Shown here: positions 62,201 to 64,000 of the stretch, one piece after another
Layout: the number at the start of each line of letters is the position of its first letter
Position numbering within the stretch: position 1 is the stretch's first letter
DNA from: Balanoglossus misakiensis
Lineage: Eukaryota > Hemichordata
NCBI GenBank assembly: GCA_040954595.2
Contig: CM082592.2
Span: 11,036,001 to 11,100,000, forward strand
Length of the DNA stretch: 64,000 nt
Reading direction: 5' to 3'
The notes under the pieces: model-generated
Seen by the model: the letters and a program-made list of their open reading frames with translations, nothing else
Databases searched by the model: none
Told to the model about the DNA's origin: nothing
Position numbers and translations under genes: made by a program

Positions 62201-63871
62201 GTCCTGTTTGTCTCCAAACAAGAGGAAGAAGACGGATGTCGACGACACAGTATCCAAGGCTGTCGAATACATCCTAGATCAACAGGGTAGTGATGGCAGT
62301 TTTGGGAACGTGATAAATACAGCCAATGCAGTGCAGGTGAACTCTTTAGTGATATTTCGTTAACATACTCATCTAATGCTTACTCCCAATGTAGCTACTA
62401 TTAAACTTAGGTCCCTGTGCAATTCTTCTCAATTCTAGAACGAACTAATGATGAGACTTTCTTGTAGGCGTTATTGTCCTCTGGGATCGAATCTGACAGC
62501 CCAACGATAGAAGATGCTTTGCAGTGGATTCTAAGGAGACAGAACCAGGACGGTTCTTTTGGGTCCGTGTCGCAAACTGCCCAGGTCTTGCCAGCTCTTG
62601 CTAAGAAGTCTTACTCCGATATTAAGAAAGAAACAACTTGCGTTGGTAAGGAAACAACCTTGAATTTGGTTGGTTCACAAAATGATATGATGCCAGTATA
62701 CGTGGGGGTGGGGATGGGATGGATAGATTATCATTAACAATTTTCTTCCTTTGATTTGCAGCGGCCCCAACCATGCCGATAACTGACCTCATCACCGTCT
62801 ACCTATCCGTGAAAAGCAACGTCATGGGCGACAATAACGTCACAGAGCCCAAGGCCGTCACTATTCCGGTCACTGTGGAATCTGGGTCAAGTCTGCTCGA
62901 TGTCATGGACAACGCCGAACAAGCATATGGCGAGCAATTTACGTATGTATAATGTACCTCAGGGGAGGTTTTAGATATCCCGGTTTTGACTTTTCCGTCA
63001 AACTCTCCTACTGTTAAACTAAACACTGTCCAATCGCTAAGAGACCAAACAGTATAGGTCTACATATTTCTTCAATATCACTTACGTACCCATGGAGTTT
63101 ATAGTATTTTCTGTACAAGGAAAGCGGTCGACTTTCCAACACATTTGTTTCAATGCATATCGTTGACATTCCCTTTGACGTCACATTTTCAGATTTAATG
63201 CCAGAGGAGGCAGCTGGGGATCATTTATCGAGTCAATTAATAACCAGGAAGCAATAGAAGATGAAACGTATTGGGCAATACTTACCACAAAGGATGCAGA
63301 AACGTCTTTAGGTACGTCTGGTTGTCGTTGAGGGCGCTGTGGTGACTCAATGGTGATGTCGCGATGTCCTTGCATGTACAAACGTGGCAAACTACACTAC
63401 ACTTTTCATACTACCAACTCATGTTCTAGCTAAAATATGTGCGCTTTCTCACCAGTTCTTCTCCAGAAGGCTGGACCCTGCCTCGGGCATGCTAAATCCT
63501 CCCAATGTTAAATGTAAATCGGGGTTCACAGTCTCCAGAGTCTCTCCCTCGCGTTTTCCGCTCGAGCTCCACGATGCTGCGCAGGTATCGCGCAGGTACC
63601 ATATGAAGTTGCCGTAAAATGTCGTAGATTTGCGACGAAATGTTGCGACATTGTCAAAATTTTCCAGCATAGTGGTGAGAACGTGTGAAAAAGCAAAATT
63701 GCTCACTCGTTTACTTTGAATATCCATGCATCATAGAGTGGGTAATTGTTTATACAACTTACAAGTATATTTTTAACCATCTTACGTTTTATTTTTATTT
63801 TCTCAGGCGTTGATGACATCAGACCACAGAATGGGGACACCATTATTCTTCTATACACATACGTCACATGA
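53236..63871 (+). CDS. Membrane-anchored (type II) intrinsic factor/transcobalamin-like protein
   Basis: Nine exons join in frame: 53236-53328, 58725-58971, 61149-61428, 61553-61848, 62173-62336, 62468-62645, 62762-62942, 63193-63311 and 63807-63871. They give 540 residues with phases 0,1,2,1,0,1,2,1; the last seven match the neighbouring paralogue. Residues 1-84 are polar (Gly/His/Ser-rich at 50-64). A hydrophobic helix spans 85-108 (starting IIALIVAIII), preceded by Arg residues, so the predicted topology is N-in, C-out. The alpha-barrel (about 130-418) has SDWLLSQRNSQYGW, SSCQNPADFH, LIALC, VVVALSC and two DGSFG motifs. DUF4430 (about 425-540) has SWGSFIESINN, TYWAIL and PQNGDTI. Cysteines C236-C418 and C277-C317 fit two family disulfides; both partners of the third are absent. 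Sequons are at N110 and N129. Exons 3-9 are secure. Exon 2 rests on a good acceptor and matching phase, and exon 1 on phase and a strong ATG context. If exon 1 is wrong, the internal ATG at 58830 gives 474 residues. Confidence 0.72.
53329..58724 (+). other. Predicted intron 1 of the membrane-anchored paralogue
   Basis: This 5.4-kb intron lies between the proposed cytosolic-tail exons. It begins in a GC-richer patch (to about 53900), consistent with a promoter-proximal region, then becomes AT-rich. It contains a 200-codon plus-strand frame (57272-57874) with no recognisable domain that I do not call as a gene. Confidence 0.4.
53822..53887 (+). other. Candidate alternative first exon of the membrane-anchored paralogue
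   Basis: An ATG opens 22 basic and acidic codons (starting MSLICMKRRKSREEDYR) and runs into ACG|GTACGT, a plausible donor in phase 0, the phase needed to join the exon at 58725. It lies about 500 bp after the main proposed first exon. If used, it would swap the extreme cytosolic N-terminus. Confidence 0.2.
58972..61148 (+). other. Predicted intron 2 of the membrane-anchored paralogue
   Basis: This 2.2-kb AT-rich stretch lies between the transmembrane exon (donor GTAAGT) and the first alpha-barrel exon (acceptor TTTCCAG). I searched it for a conventional signal-peptide exon ending in phase 1 and found none that convinced me. Confidence 0.45.
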
Positions 63872-64000
63872 AGACAACAGCTAGGATATTTGGTGCTTTT
63901 ATAGATCTTTCCTCTCATGTGATATTTCAATTTACAAAATTGTAAAAATTACAGTTCTACACTACATGTATTTCGTAGCCTTTTTGTATGTCATTCAAGT

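Overview
The window is eukaryotic nuclear DNA: coding exons of 57 to 296 bp are separated by GT-AG introns with matching phases, the intergenic DNA is long and AT-rich, and there is a 25-kb satellite array. The protein families and intron density suggest a marine invertebrate, most likely an invertebrate deuterostome (amphioxus, hemichordate or echinoderm type). I cannot fix the species from sequence alone.

Three members of the cobalamin-binding intrinsic factor/transcobalamin superfamily dominate the window. (1) On the minus strand (1021-3752), a seven-exon gene encodes a 295-residue secretory protein with two transcobalamin-like C-terminal domains (DUF4430) in tandem, no cobalamin-binding alpha-barrel, and a C-terminal tail like a GPI signal. 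(2) Divergent from it, on the plus strand (4814-33606), an eight-exon gene encodes a 434-residue classical intrinsic-factor-like protein: signal peptide, alpha/alpha-barrel with all six canonical cysteines, then DUF4430. Its third intron is 25.8 kb and is almost entirely satellite. (3) At the right end (53236-63871, plus strand), a nine-exon model gives a 540-residue paralogue with a long cytosolic N-terminus and a signal-anchor transmembrane helix in place of the signal peptide. This predicts a membrane-tethered cobalamin binder. The three genes share intron positions and phases (1-2-1 around each DUF4430), so they are relatives by duplication.

Layout: 1-423 is the C-terminal end of an unrelated, unrecognised gene with its poly(A) signal. 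1021-3752 is gene 1. 3753-4813 is the shared divergent promoter region. 4814-33606 is gene 2, with the 87-bp satellite (about 289 copies, 6170-31333) in intron 3. 33.9-53.2 kb is a large non-coding interval with a few weak exon-like or regulatory-like signals. 53.2-63.9 kb is gene 3.

Together the locus looks like a small vitamin B12 handling cluster with one secreted binder, one predicted membrane-tethered binder and one predicted GPI-linked protein made only of the second domain. Biochemical function is inferred from family membership; only the domain architecture and gene structure can be seen directly.
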